Positions 24,532-33,747 of a stretch of DNA of 64,000 nt are shown one piece after another. The position numbers and the translations under genes are program-made. The stretch is from an uncultured Eubacterium sp. (lineage in GTDB: Bacteria; Bacillota; Clostridia; Lachnospirales; Lachnospiraceae). Numbering within the stretch: the first letter of the stretch is position 1; every line of letters begins with the position of its first letter. The notes beneath the pieces are model-generated. The model did no database searches, had not been told where the DNA came from, and worked only from the letters and a program-made list of their open reading frames with translations. The DNA is taken from NCBI GenBank assembly GCA_910584245.1, contig CAJTZF010000013.1, positions 1 to 64,000 of the forward strand, in the 5' to 3' direction.

Positions 24532-25986
24532 TCACACGTGTATATCTGCTTTTATGCCAAGCAGTTCTTTATTTTCATCCAGTATCGGCTGAACCACTTC
24601 ATCCAGAAATTCCGTCACCTGGCTCGGCGCCCTTCCCACATAACGGCTCGGTTCCATCGTCTTCTGAAGCTCTTCCAACGTCATCGGAAATTCATCATCG
24701 GATGCAATAAGTTCCAGCAAATTGTTATCCAGTCCCTTTTCTTTTACATTCCTTCCCGCTTCCATCGAAAGCGTACGGATCTTTTCATGCAGCTCCTGGC
24801 GGTTTCCTCCCGCCTTCACAGCATCCATCATAATATTTTCTGTCGCCATAAACGGCAGCTCCGACATGAGGCGTTTTGTTATTACTTTGTCATAAACGAC
24901 CAGACCGTCCACAACATTTAAAAACAAATCCAGTATACCGTCAATAGTCAAAAAGGCTTCTGCCACGCTGAGACGCTTATTTGCCGAATCGTCCAATGTC
25001 CTCTCAAACCATTGGGTTGCAGAAGTAATAGCCGGATTCAGCGCGTCAATCATCACATAGCGGGACAGAGACGAAATGCGCTCACTCCGCATCGGATTTC
25101 TCTTGTACGCCATTGCAGACGAACCGATCTGGCTCTTTTCAAATGGCTCCTCCACCTCTTTCAAATGCTGGAGCAGGCGGATATCATTTGAAAATTTATG
25201 TGCACTCGCCGCAATCCCGGCAAGAACATTACATACCCGTGTATCTAACTTGCGCGAATACGTCTGCCCCGAGACGGGAAAACAAGCCTCAAATCCCATT
25301 TTTCTGGCAATCATGTGATCCGCCTTTTTGCATGCCTCCTCATCGCCCTCAAACAGCTCGAGAAAACTCGCCTGAGTACCCGTTGTCCCCTTAGAACCAA
25401 GAAGCTTCATATGGGAAAGGACATGCTCCAGGTCTTCCAGATCCATTACAAGCTCCTGCATCCAAAGCGTTGCCCTCTTTCCAACTGTGGTCGGCTGGGC
25501 CGGCTGGAAATGTGTAAACGCCAGTGTGGGCAAATCCTTATATTTCTTTGCAAATCCCGCAAGCTCCCCAATGACATTTACCACTTTCTTCTTCACGAGC
25601 TTCAAACCCTCGGTCATAATAATGACATCCGTGTTGTCACCGACATAACAGGAAGTGGCCCCAAGGTGGATGATTTCTGCCGCTTTCGGACACTGCTGCC
25701 CATAGGCGTACACATGGCTCATCACATCGTGGCGGACCTCCTTTTCACGGGCCTTTGCCACATCATAATTGATATCCTGGGCATGGGCTTTCAGCTCCTC
25801 AATCTGCTCATCCGTAATACGCGGGTTGCCGTCCGCATCCTTCAAGCCAAGCTCCTTCTCCGTCTCCGCAAGTGCGATCCAGAGCTTGCGCCACGTCCGG
25901 AATTTCATATCCGGGGAAAAAATGTACTGCATCTCTTTGCTCGCATATCGCTCGGATAACGGGCTCACATAACAATCTGTATTCAT
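24532..25986 (-). CDS. purB: adenylosuccinate lyase
   Basis: A 484-residue fumarase-superfamily enzyme that acts twice in purine synthesis, releasing fumarate from SAICAR and from adenylosuccinate. The superfamily signature SSAMAYKRNPMRSE (about residues 290-303), the TTVGKR stretch and HLGATSCYVGDN are clear. The start has a GGTGGAGG ribosome site directly before ATG. It lies 81 bases downstream of purF, probably in one transcript. Confidence 0.97.
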   Translation of the reverse strand: MNTDCYVSPLSERYASKEMQYIFSPDMKFRTWRKLWIALAETEKELGLKDADGNPRITDEQIEELKAHAQDINYDVAKAREKEVRHDVMSHVYAYGQQCPKAAEIIHLGATSCYVGDNTDVIIMTEGLKLVKKKVVNVIGELAGFAKKYKDLPTLAFTHFQPAQPTTVGKRATLWMQELVMDLEDLEHVLSHMKLLGSKGTTGTQASFLELFEGDEEACKKADHMIARKMGFEACFPVSGQTYSRKLDTRVCNVLAGIAASAHKFSNDIRLLQHLKEVEEPFEKSQIGSSAMAYKRNPMRSERISSLSRYVMIDALNPAITSATQWFERTLDDSANKRLSVAEAFLTIDGILDLFLNVVDGLVVYDKVITKRLMSELPFMATENIMMDAVKAGGNRQELHEKIRTLSMEAGRNVKEKGLDNNLLELIASDDEFPMTLEELQKTMEPSRYVGRAPSQVTEFLDEVVQPILDENKELLGIKADIHV

Positions 25987-26067
25987 CCTCCACCTCGTCC
26001 TTTCCCTGCACTTGTGATACAGGTATATTTTTTACAATGGCTTTTACCCTTAATACTATTATCTATA

Positions 26068-27498
26068 TTACAGTGCGTTCCGTATATCCCCCGCCGGCGG
26101 CTTCACCGGATAGCGCCCGGAAAAGCAGGCGTCACAATAATTTTTATCGCCGCCGATCAGCTCATGCAGCCGCTCGCCGTCAAGATAGCCCAGGGAATCT
26201 GCGCCAATTTTTTTGCACACCTCATCCACCGTATTATTGTAGGCAATCAGCTGGTCACAGCTTGGCACGTCTGTCCCAAAATAACATGGGTTCAAAAACG
26301 GCGGCGAACTAATCCGAACATGAACTTCCGTCGCACCGGCCGCCTTTAACATGCGCACAATCCGCTCACTCGTCGTGCCGCGGACAATCGAGTCGTCTAC
26401 CATGACTACCCGCTTTCCCCGCACAACCTCCTTCAATACGTTCAGCTTAATCTTTACGCTGCTCTCTCTCGCTGACTGCTTAGGTTTGATAAAGGTCCGG
26501 CCAACATAACTATTTTTCATAAATGCCGTGCCGTACTGAATCCCGGATTCCAGGGCGAATCCCATCGCAGCCACATTGCCGGACTCCGGCACGCCCACTA
26601 CTATATCCGCTTCCGCCGGGTGCATCTGGGCAAGAATCTTTCCCGCCATAATCCTGCTATTATAAACACTTACCCCGTCAACGTAGCTGTCTGGACGCGC
26701 GAAATAAATATATTCAAATATGCACCGTGCCGGCTTCTCGCTACACAGACTTTCGTCCGACTGAATACCGTCAGCGTCCAGCATGACGATCTCGCCCGGT
26801 TTCACGTCCCTCACAAACTCAGCGTCCACCGCGTCCAGCGCACAGGTCTCCGAGGCAAGAATATAGCTATTATCCCGCTTGCCAATGACTAACGGGCGGA
26901 ATCCATGCGGATCTCGCGCGCCAATTAGCTTACGCGGACTGGAAATAATGATGGAATACGCTCCCTTAAGCTTCATCATCGCCTTCTTCACAGCCTCTTC
27001 CGCCGTCGGCGTAGCAAGCCGCTCCCTCGCAATAAGATAAGCAATAACTTCTGTGTCAATCGTTGTCTGGAAAATAGCGCCCGTATATTCCATTTCCTCC
27101 CGCAGCTCTTTTGCATTTACAAGATTGCCATTGTGGGCAAGCATGAGCGTCCCCTTTACATAATTTAGGACGAGAGGCTGTATATTCTGGCTGCTGCTCG
27201 CACCGGCAGTAGAATACCGCACATGGCCGACACCGATATTGCCTTTCAGCTTTTCAAGTCCTTCCGCATCAAAAACCTCATTGACAAGTCCCATGCCCTT
27301 CTGTGCAAGTACTTTGCCTTTCGGGCCATCCGTATCACTCACCGCAATCCCGCAACTCTCCTGCCCGCGGTGCTGAAGTGCAAATAACCCATAATATATA
27401 CTGGAAGCGACATCTTCCCCGTCCAGATCATACATACCAAACACACCACATTCTTCGTGGATCTCATCCTCTATATGTTCACCCATTTCAGAGTTCAT
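26068..27498 (-). CDS. purF: amidophosphoribosyltransferase
   Basis: A 476-residue glutamine PRPP amidotransferase, committing enzyme of purine synthesis. A propeptide of 16-17 residues precedes the catalytic Cys in EECGVFG, as in the B. subtilis type. The glutaminase half shows FALQHRGQES and HNGNL; the phosphoribosyltransferase half has VVMVDDSIVRGTT for PRPP. Cysteines in PARCIFEY, FLNPCYFG and YCDACFSG match the [4Fe-4S] ligands of oxygen-sensitive PurF. The ATG follows purC by 17 bases and has AAAGGA upstream, so purC and purF are co-transcribed. Confidence 0.97.
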   Translation of the reverse strand: MNSEMGEHIEDEIHEECGVFGMYDLDGEDVASSIYYGLFALQHRGQESCGIAVSDTDGPKGKVLAQKGMGLVNEVFDAEGLEKLKGNIGVGHVRYSTAGASSSQNIQPLVLNYVKGTLMLAHNGNLVNAKELREEMEYTGAIFQTTIDTEVIAYLIARERLATPTAEEAVKKAMMKLKGAYSIIISSPRKLIGARDPHGFRPLVIGKRDNSYILASETCALDAVDAEFVRDVKPGEIVMLDADGIQSDESLCSEKPARCIFEYIYFARPDSYVDGVSVYNSRIMAGKILAQMHPAEADIVVGVPESGNVAAMGFALESGIQYGTAFMKNSYVGRTFIKPKQSARESSVKIKLNVLKEVVRGKRVVMVDDSIVRGTTSERIVRMLKAAGATEVHVRISSPPFLNPCYFGTDVPSCDQLIAYNNTVDEVCKKIGADSLGYLDGERLHELIGGDKNYCDACFSGRYPVKPPAGDIRNAL

Positions 27499-27515
27499 AC
27501 CGTTTTTCCTTTCTC

Positions 27516-28229
27516 TTATTTCATAAGACCAATACGCTTCGCAACTTCATTGTAGGCATCCTCAACGCCGCCCAGATCACGGCGGAAACGATCCTTGTCC
27601 AATTTCTCCCTCGTCTTAATATCCCAAAACCGACACGTATCCGGCGAAATTTCATCGGCAAGTATAATCGTGCCATCGGGTGTTTTACCAAACTCAATCT
27701 TAAAATCAATCAACTCAATACCGCAATCCTTAAAAAATTGTATGAGAAAATCATTCACCATAAATGCATATTTCGTGATGGTATCAATATCCTCCTGCGT
27801 TGCAATGCCAAGCGCCTTGGCAAAATAATCATTAATCAGCGGATCCCCCAGCTCATCATCCTTATAGCTGAATTCCAAAGTAGGACAGAGAAGCTTTTTT
27901 CCCTCCTCAATGCCAAGCCGTTTAGAAAAACTCCCCGCCGCCGTATTGCGGATGATCACCTCAAGTGGTATGATCGACACTTTCTTTACAGCTGTTTGAC
28001 GGTCACTCAGCTCTTCCACAAAATGTGTCGGAACACCCGCTTCCTCCAGCTTCTGGCACAAAAAATTCGTCATGCGGTTATTGATTACTCCTTTGCCAAC
28101 AATCGTTCCTTTTTTCTCTCCGTTAAAGGCCGTCGCATCATCCTTGTAATCGACGATATAAACGTTCTCTACGTCCGTCGCATAAACCTTTTTTGCTTTT
28201 CCTTCATAAAGCATCTCTTTTTTTTCCAC
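27516..28229 (-). CDS. purC: phosphoribosylaminoimidazole-succinocarboxamide synthase
   Basis: A 237-residue SAICAR synthetase. YEGKAKKVY, NNRMTNFLCQKL, PLEVIIRN and LADEISPDTCRFWD are the family's ATP and substrate elements. It uses a GTG start at 28229 with AGGAGG nine bases upstream; the next ATG is five codons in and badly spaced. It begins 38 bases after the GH3-like lipoprotein gene and has no visible promoter of its own, so both may be read from the promoter near 29733-29761. Confidence 0.97.
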   Translation of the reverse strand: MEKKEMLYEGKAKKVYATDVENVYIVDYKDDATAFNGEKKGTIVGKGVINNRMTNFLCQKLEEAGVPTHFVEELSDRQTAVKKVSIIPLEVIIRNTAAGSFSKRLGIEEGKKLLCPTLEFSYKDDELGDPLINDYFAKALGIATQEDIDTITKYAFMVNDFLIQFFKDCGIELIDFKIEFGKTPDGTIILADEISPDTCRFWDIKTREKLDKDRFRRDLGGVEDAYNEVAKRIGLMK

Positions 28230-28267
28230 TTTTTTCGTCCTCCTTGATTTTAAAATAGCCTGAGCTG

Positions 28268-29686
28268 CTACTGGGCTGTCGCCCCTTCTTCGGTTGTGCC
28301 CTTACAAATCCCCCGCAGGAGCTTGTTGTGTAAAATTCGGAGCACTGCCTGATCTATCACCTTTTCTTCAATCTCCTGAGCCATGACCGCCTGTCGAATC
28401 GAAGAAATTGCAACCTCTAAATCCTCTGGATTGTAAATCATATCCGCCCCAGAGGTAATCGCCTGACGCACTGCCTGGTCCGTCGTATACTGCTCCGTAA
28501 TGGCAGGTACATCCATTTGCTCGGTCAATACAATGCCATCAAACCCCATCTCGTCCCGGAGCATATCAATCATTATCGTTTTTGAAAGGGAAGCCGGCAC
28601 GCTGCTGTCAACCTTACTCACCGTCACATGCCCCACCATGATTGCATCGGTCCCCGCATCTATTCCAGCAGAAAAAGGCGCCAGATTTTCCCTGCGGAGC
28701 CGGGACAACCCGGTGTCAATCTCACGGCCGACCAGCTTATGATAACCAGCTACAGCTGAAATACCCGGAAACATTTTTAAAACAGTACAGATACCGTTGC
28801 TGCCAGCCGTATGCATTCCCTTAACCATAGCAGAAACGGCCTCTCCCACCTTTTCCCCGTCTTCACTAAAACAGCTGTCATTATAACGCGCTTCACTATA
28901 TGCCTGTACCAGCGCATCGTATTTCGCATTATACTGTTTTAATCTTCTCCGGTAAGCTTTCCACTTCTTTTTCCTTTTTACCTTAGATATCTTTCTACCA
29001 GAAGTATTGGGGGCCACAGGCTCTTTCCCAATAACAGCGATAACGCGGTCACGAACTGCCTGCTCGTCTGCAGGCTGGCCTGTCCCCGCCACATCTGCTG
29101 TCGGAGCCAGATTCAAATTAAAACCAAGTCCGGCCAGCTCTCCCGCGATTACTTCCCCTGTATTCTCAAGCTGGCTTTCCGTCATATTTTTACCCATTTC
29201 CGCTGGACTTACATATCCAGTAGAAGTAATCGTTTCTGTGGAAGCTGCGATCGATTTTTCACCGCCGCCCTCCTCTTCCGTTCCTATATAAAGAGGAATC
29301 GTCAAATTCCCATTCTCCCCCGTCGCCTGCTGGACGTCGTTTATAAGGCTTTTAACCTGATCTGTGCTCTGCACATTTCCCCTTCCCAGCATAATTCCGC
29401 CGACCTTATATCTCTCTATTGCCTGCAAAAGCTCGGGAGAACTCGCCGTCACTGCCCTTCCACCCTTCAAAAGCTTGTCCACATCTACTAAAAACATCTG
29501 TCCGATTTTCTCTTCCAGCGTCATTTTCTCCAAATATTGCCCCGCCATCTCAAGGGCCTGCTTATCCAGCTCCGCCTCCGGTACCTTTTCCGATTCTCCT
29601 GTTTCCCCTGTTTGTCCTTCACTCCTGCACCCCGTCAGATTCAGGCAAAGGCAGAATACAAGAAAAAAACTCAATATTCTTCTCAT
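28268..29686 (-). CDS. GH3 (NagZ-like) lipoprotein with degenerate active site
   Basis: A 472-residue lipoprotein (signal 1-19, lipobox LTGC, Cys20) with the fold of GH3 beta-N-acetylhexosaminidases. EEKIGQMF, VGGIML, GFNLNLAPTADV and GFDGIVLTE align with NagZ, but key positions differ: FPGHGD..DSH has become FPGISAVAGYH (about 306-316), the nucleophile motif S/T-D-D is TEQ (388-390), and the sugar-binding arginine motif is replaced by a basic, helix-like insert (about 228-268) rich in Lys/Arg. It may have lost hydrolase activity and serve as a binding or structural protein. It stands first in the purC-purF-purB transcription unit. Confidence 0.8.
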   Translation of the reverse strand: MRRILSFFLVFCLCLNLTGCRSEGQTGETGESEKVPEAELDKQALEMAGQYLEKMTLEEKIGQMFLVDVDKLLKGGRAVTASSPELLQAIERYKVGGIMLGRGNVQSTDQVKSLINDVQQATGENGNLTIPLYIGTEEEGGGEKSIAASTETITSTGYVSPAEMGKNMTESQLENTGEVIAGELAGLGFNLNLAPTADVAGTGQPADEQAVRDRVIAVIGKEPVAPNTSGRKISKVKRKKKWKAYRRRLKQYNAKYDALVQAYSEARYNDSCFSEDGEKVGEAVSAMVKGMHTAGSNGICTVLKMFPGISAVAGYHKLVGREIDTGLSRLRRENLAPFSAGIDAGTDAIMVGHVTVSKVDSSVPASLSKTIMIDMLRDEMGFDGIVLTEQMDVPAITEQYTTDQAVRQAITSGADMIYNPEDLEVAISSIRQAVMAQEIEEKVIDQAVLRILHNKLLRGICKGTTEEGATAQ

Positions 29687-29732
29687 ATAATTCTCCTTGG
29701 TTATGAACCATCAAGCATAACTATCCGAAAGT

Positions 29733-29761
29733 ATTATATCAAATAATGTCACATTATACAA
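29733..29761 (-). promoter_or_regulatory. promoter of the GH3-like/purC/purF/purB unit
   Basis: Minus strand TTGTAT (29756-29761), 17-bp spacer, TATAAT (29733-29738), with AAGGAG before the lipoprotein ATG. No other good promoter is seen before purC. Confidence 0.7.
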
Positions 29762-29810
29762 ATAAATATTTCACAAATTTCCTCAGATCATTCAAAAAAA
29801 TTTATATTAT

Positions 29811-29840
29811 TTGTAAACAGGCCAAGCTATCTCTCATAAT
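29811..29840 (+). promoter_or_regulatory. promoter of the Cys/Gly-rich miniprotein
   Basis: TTGTAA (29811-29816), 18-bp spacer, CATAAT (29835-29840), 35 bases before the ATG. Confidence 0.55.
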
Positions 29841-29874
29841 ATATCATTGTAAATTAATTTAGGAGGAACCAAAC

Positions 29875-30117
29875 ATGAGTGATTTATCAGCAACAAACTG
29901 CGGCGGCGGATGCTCCTGCAATGAAGGTGGAAACAATGGCTGCTGCACATGGATTATCATCATCCTGCTTCTGTGCTGCTGCGGCGGAAATGGCGGTAGC
30001 TGGGGAGGCTGCGGCGGTGGCGGCAGCGACTGCAGCTGCATTATCTGGATCTTACTGCTTCTTTGCTTCTGCGGCGGCAATGGTGGCGGAGGATGTGGAT
30101 TTGGCGGCTTCTGCTAA
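29875..30117 (+). CDS. cysteine- and glycine-rich small protein with two hydrophobic segments
   Basis: An 80-residue protein made of two similar halves: each has a Cys/Gly/Asn stretch, then a short hydrophobic run (WIIIILLL near 26-33, IIWILLLL near 56-63) followed at once by clustered cysteines (CCCGGNGG; CFCGGNGG). Cysteine and glycine make up more than half of it. Proteins like this in clostridia are annotated as chorion-class high-cysteine protein, by composition only. AGGAGG sits eight bases before the ATG, and promoter and terminator enclose it as a single transcript. Possibly a membrane-associated or cross-linked structural protein; function unknown. Confidence 0.85.
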   Translation: MSDLSATNCGGGCSCNEGGNNGCCTWIIIILLLCCCGGNGGSWGGCGGGGSDCSCIIWILLLLCFCGGNGGGGCGFGGFC

Positions 30118-30142
30118 ATCTTTGCAACTTTTCGTCCATTCC

Positions 30143-30176
30143 AAAGAGGTGTCGGGTCTTTACCCGGCGCCTCTTT
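30143..30176 (+). terminator. terminator of the Cys/Gly-rich gene
   Basis: A 14-bp stem with two G-U pairs (30143-30156 with 30163-30176), six-base loop, then an AT-rich stretch without a long T run. Confidence 0.75.
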
Positions 30177-30229
30177 ATATTATGAAGTAAAACAGAAGCT
30201 GCCATTGCATACAGCAAGGCAGCTTCAGA

Positions 30230-30607
30230 CTATCGGATCTCTACAATACATCCTCTTTCACTCTTCAATTGATCGCCACTGTTACTACTATAAACGCTTT
30301 TAGCAACCTCATCAAACGACAAATTGTCATCATTTGTCAAAACAACATACTCTGACTCACCGCTAGCCAACGGCAATGTCCCTTTTAAAACCAAACGCTT
30401 TTTATACTCCATTCCCTTTACACTCCACATTCCATTTTCATTTTGAAAATATTCGAAACAAACGCCATTGTCTTTTTCTGGAATATAATGCTTGGAAATA
30501 GTAGCTGCTGTTTCCTTTTCTTTATCTCTCGCAAAGTAAACAGCACATATAATTCCTGCAAAACAAAAAATCATGAAAACCAGCCATATTCTTTTCTTAC
30601 TTTTCAT
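30230..30607 (-). CDS. hypothetical membrane-anchored protein
   Basis: A 125-residue protein with a basic N-terminus (MKSKKR) and one hydrophobic helix (about 7-25), then an exported domain of about 100 residues, ending RGCIVEIR. I recognise no family. GGGAGG lies seven bases before the ATG. It is downstream of the AgrC-like kinase on the same strand, separated by 115 bases that contain a possible promoter (TATAAT on the minus strand). Confidence 0.75.
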   Translation of the reverse strand: MKSKKRIWLVFMIFCFAGIICAVYFARDKEKETAATISKHYIPEKDNGVCFEYFQNENGMWSVKGMEYKKRLVLKGTLPLASGESEYVVLTNDDNLSFDEVAKSVYSSNSGDQLKSERGCIVEIR

Positions 30608-30722
30608 AAAACAACCTCCCTGAATATAATAAACACCATACGCACTTAATTTCTTTTATAATAATGTACTACATTATATTTTGTTTGATTTTGGTTTTCC
30701 ATACCGGGAAACGGTGATAAAT

Positions 30723-31700
30723 TTAAAGAAAATAGCCGGTATTTGAAATCACTTTACAAGATGGTTTTGAAAGTAAAACGATCGTATGAAAGGTATGTGT
30801 ATTATTATCAAAATACAGTTGCAAATCTCCATGATATTTCTTTATCACGCATTGAATACTCTTCATGCCATACCCATGCCGCCATTTATTATTTTTTGTT
30901 GTAGAAAGCTTGTGCATAGAAGAAAATGGATCGTTTGTACAGGAATTTACCATCGTAACAATTATTGAACCACCATTACTGTGCGGTATAATGTGTAGCT
31001 CAATAAATGAATCCTGAATTTTACAAGCAGCTTCCACCGCATTGTTCAGTAAATTACCGAACAATGCAATCATATCATATTCAGATAGAAAATCCGCAAT
31101 ATCCCGAATCTCCACTTCAAGTGCAATTCCATATTCCTTACACTTCTGACCGTAACTAAATATAATGGCATTAAGAAAATCATTATCACATATGTGTATC
31201 GCCTTTGAAAGCCCACTGCTTTGGGTTATGTGATTTATATAGGATGCTATTTTGTCCCTCTCTCCTTTTTCATTTAAAACAGCAATTGACTGGAGATGAT
31301 TTCTGATATCATGAATTATAATCTTTTGTTTCTCATCCTGTTGATGACGGGCGTTAAAATACGAAGCCTCGTTCCGTTTCTCTTTTAATACTATCTGCAA
31401 TTCAATAATCTCTTTCTTCTGAATATAGGAGTAAACCCAAACAAGGAAAACCGTAACAAAAAACAAAAGCACCGCATTCAGTATTATAACTATATACAGT
31501 AACGGCGAAAGCATAACGTCCATAAAGCAGACCAAAATAAGTGGTACGAAAAGAATTTCTGATATCAAAGGAATCTTCCAGCGAATTTCCTTTTTCCCAG
31601 AATCCTTTTCCCTATAAACAGTATAACAATATTTCAGTAAAATGAAGGCTTCTAATATAAAACTGGCAATATAGCCAATATGAACATACGTTGTACCCAT
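30723..31700 (-). CDS. AgrC-like GHKL sensor histidine kinase
   Basis: About 325 residues. The N-terminal part (1-100) has three or so hydrophobic helices, fewer than the six or seven usual in peptide-sensing AgrC proteins. The cytoplasmic part has the H box IIHDIRNHLQ and a GHKL-type ATPase with LFGNLLNNAVEA and RHGYGMKSI. I prefer the ATG at 31700, with AAGGGG eight bases upstream; a GTG at 31724 is possible. It follows a frameshifted LytTR regulator by about 50 bases. AgrB and AgrD are absent nearby, so the signal is unknown. Confidence 0.85.
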   Translation of the reverse strand: MGTTYVHIGYIASFILEAFILLKYCYTVYREKDSGKKEIRWKIPLISEILFVPLILVCFMDVMLSPLLYIVIILNAVLLFFVTVFLVWVYSYIQKKEIIELQIVLKEKRNEASYFNARHQQDEKQKIIIHDIRNHLQSIAVLNEKGERDKIASYINHITQSSGLSKAIHICDNDFLNAIIFSYGQKCKEYGIALEVEIRDIADFLSEYDMIALFGNLLNNAVEAACKIQDSFIELHIIPHSNGGSIIVTMVNSCTNDPFSSMHKLSTTKNNKWRHGYGMKSIQCVIKKYHGDLQLYFDNNTHTFHTIVLLSKPSCKVISNTGYFL

Positions 31701-31749
31701 GCCACAAGTCCCCTTTTCGATCACTTCATAAGTTCTTCCACTATTACTA

Positions 31750-32456
31750 TTACCGTGTACGTTCTAAATAAAGTAAATATGCTTCTTTAAAACTTGAATA
31801 TTTACGTCTTGTCAAATAAGCCGTAACCTGCTGGCCGCTTAAATAGACAATTGAATGATCAAAATTAGCTACATATTTCATATTAACAAGAAAACTTCGG
31901 TGGGTTTGGTAAAAACACGGCAAGTTAAGAATATTCAACCAGTAATTCATATTGTGGACAGATATAAAATCCCCCAGTTCCGTATGTACAACCGTAATTC
32001 TCCCCTGCGTCTCAATAACAATAATCTGGGAAACACGCACCGTATAAACACCCTCTTTTGTCTCAATGGGAACTTTGAAATTTGAAGAATTATATAGTTC
32101 AATCGCATCCTCGATATTCCGAAACAGTTTTTGTTTGTCAATCGGCTTTAACAAATACCGAAACACATGAAGCCTCATCGCCTCATCAATGTACTCTACA
32201 TAGGAAGTTACGATAAAAATAATGATGTCAGGGTACACTTTTTTAACTCCTGTCCAACATAAATACCATTTAAGCCAGGCATCCTTATATCCAGAAAAAT
32301 GATGTCCTTTTCCCCCTCGTCATGAAGTAAGGACTCAGCCGAATTATACGACTGTATAGATGGAATATTTAAGTCATTACATGTAAAGTACTCTATGATA
32401 TATTCTTTTAATTGTACTGTCACATCCTGAGAGTCGTCGCAAATCAGAATGCGCAT
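31750..32456 (-). pseudogene. AgrA-like LytTR response regulator, frameshifted
   Basis: Two parts in different frames make one 235-residue regulator. Part one starts at 32456 (GGGGTGTG ribosome site) with ILICDDSQD, FLDIRMPGLNG (Asp56) and ends out of frame at 32208. Part two, from about 32240 to 31750, continues with the receiver's FIVTSYVEY and LLKPIDK, then a LytTR DNA-binding domain with FYQTHRSFLVNMKYV. The join lies in a run of six A (minus strand, 32238-32244) reading TTA AAA AAG, a perfect A AAA AAG heptamer in phase for a -1 shift. It is either broken by a one-base deletion or expressed by programmed frameshifting. Confidence 0.8.
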
Positions 32457-32504
32457 AAATATCACACCCCTCTTTTCAAATAGTACCTGTAAATTATTAT
32501 ACAT

Positions 32505-32664
32505 TTTATGGAATAGAATGCAAGAACAAAATTATAATTTAAACAAATCATAACATTTTTGGCCAAAAAGCAACAAAAAATGTCGTTTCATGCAAAATCT
32601 CTTGTATTTTTCTTCCGGTGAAAGTATCATTTAAGTTTATAAATAAATTGGTAGGAGGAACTTT
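32505..32664. promoter_or_regulatory. divergent intergenic region of the LytTR regulators
   Basis: An AT-rich 160-base stretch between the divergent regulator genes. Minus-strand promoter: TTGCAT, 16-bp spacer, TATAAT just upstream of 32456. A perfect 14-bp palindrome TTTTTGGCCAAAAA lies at 32556-32569 and may be an operator. Ribosome site TAGGAGG precedes the plus-strand gene. Confidence 0.5.
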
Positions 32665-33404
32665 ATGGGAATTATAAAAATTGCAGTATGTGATGATGAA
32701 ATTGTTTCCACAAAGAAACTAGAAAAAATTATTACTACATATTGTACGAAAAGGCAAATTCCTTTTCAAATTGATATATTTCATTCCGGAAAGAAACTTC
32801 TTTCAGATAACATAAAACTGCTGGAATACCAAATTGTATTTTTGGCTATTAAAATGAATGAAATAAATGGCTTAGAAGTGGCAGGAGAATTGCGTAAGAT
32901 AAACAAAGAGATTTTTATTATATTGTAACAGCGTTCATTCATTATTCTTTAGAAGGCTATAAAGTAGATGCGATTCGGTATCTGCTAAAAACGGACAAAA
33001 AATTGGAACTATCCGTTTTTGAAAGCTTAAATGCGGTATTTGAGAAAATGAATTATAGACCTTGTATAAAAAAATTTTGCTTTCAAGAAGGGAATAAAAA
33101 TATCGCATTACAAAAAATTGTTTACATTGAAAGTATTCTTCACAAAATAATTTTCCATATTTTAGACAAAGAGATTACCTGCTACACCATGTATGAGACA
33201 CTAAACAACATTTCAGAAGTATTTACAAATGATTTCGTGCGAATTCATCAAAGTTATTTGGTCAATTTAAAGTTTGTCAAAAACATAATGGGAAAAAACT
33301 TGCTACTATTCAATGATGTAACATTACCGATCTCAAGGTCTAGAATGAAAGAAGTATATAAGAAAGTCGCTATATACCAAAAAGAGAGAGGATACTTTAC
33401 ATAA
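32665..33404 (+). pseudogene. second LytTR response regulator, frameshifted and lacking the phosphoacceptor
   Basis: The receiver begins IKIAVCDDE (32665) and is open to a TAA at 32926-32928. One base is missing near 32921-32926 (ATATTGTAACA; an extra T would restore the frame), after which the protein continues VTAFIHYSLEGYKVDAIRYLL and a LytTR domain ending at 33404 with FVRIHQSYLVNLKFV. The usual phosphoacceptor motif FLDI reads FLAI (Ala61, GCT for GAT). The combined changes point to an inactive gene. Confidence 0.82.
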
Positions 33405-33460
33405 CGTTGCAAATTCTGCAATATAAAGGAATTTTCTGCACTACTTATTGATTAAAATAA

Positions 33461-33730
33461 AAGTCTATTATAATATGGCAAGAGGGCAATCGATTATATG
33501 CATATGTAAGCGACAAAGAGTATGTCTATTATACATACAATAAAGCTTCATTCGTAAATAGGACATCTAGCTATACAAAGTCCAGCGCAAAGAGTTCATC
33601 TAAAGCAAAGTACTCCGTAGCAGGCGATTTGAAATGGACAGCTAATAACAAAGCCAAAAAAAGCCATTGGACATTTAACATAACGTGCACACCGTCTGGA
33701 GTAATACAAACAAATGGTTTTAAATCATAA
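33461..33730 (+). pseudogene. 3' remnant of a small secreted-protein gene
   Basis: An open frame of 90 codons without start codon or ribosome site ends at TAA 33728-33730. The translation is Ser/Lys/Tyr-rich (YAYVSDKEYVYYTYNKASF near its start, TFNITCTPSGVIQTNGF at its end) and looks like the mature C-terminal part of an exported protein. I do not recognise the family. The upstream 56 bases hold no gene, so the 5' part appears lost. Confidence 0.5.
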
Positions 33731-33747
33731 TAGACTGGAGGGATATA

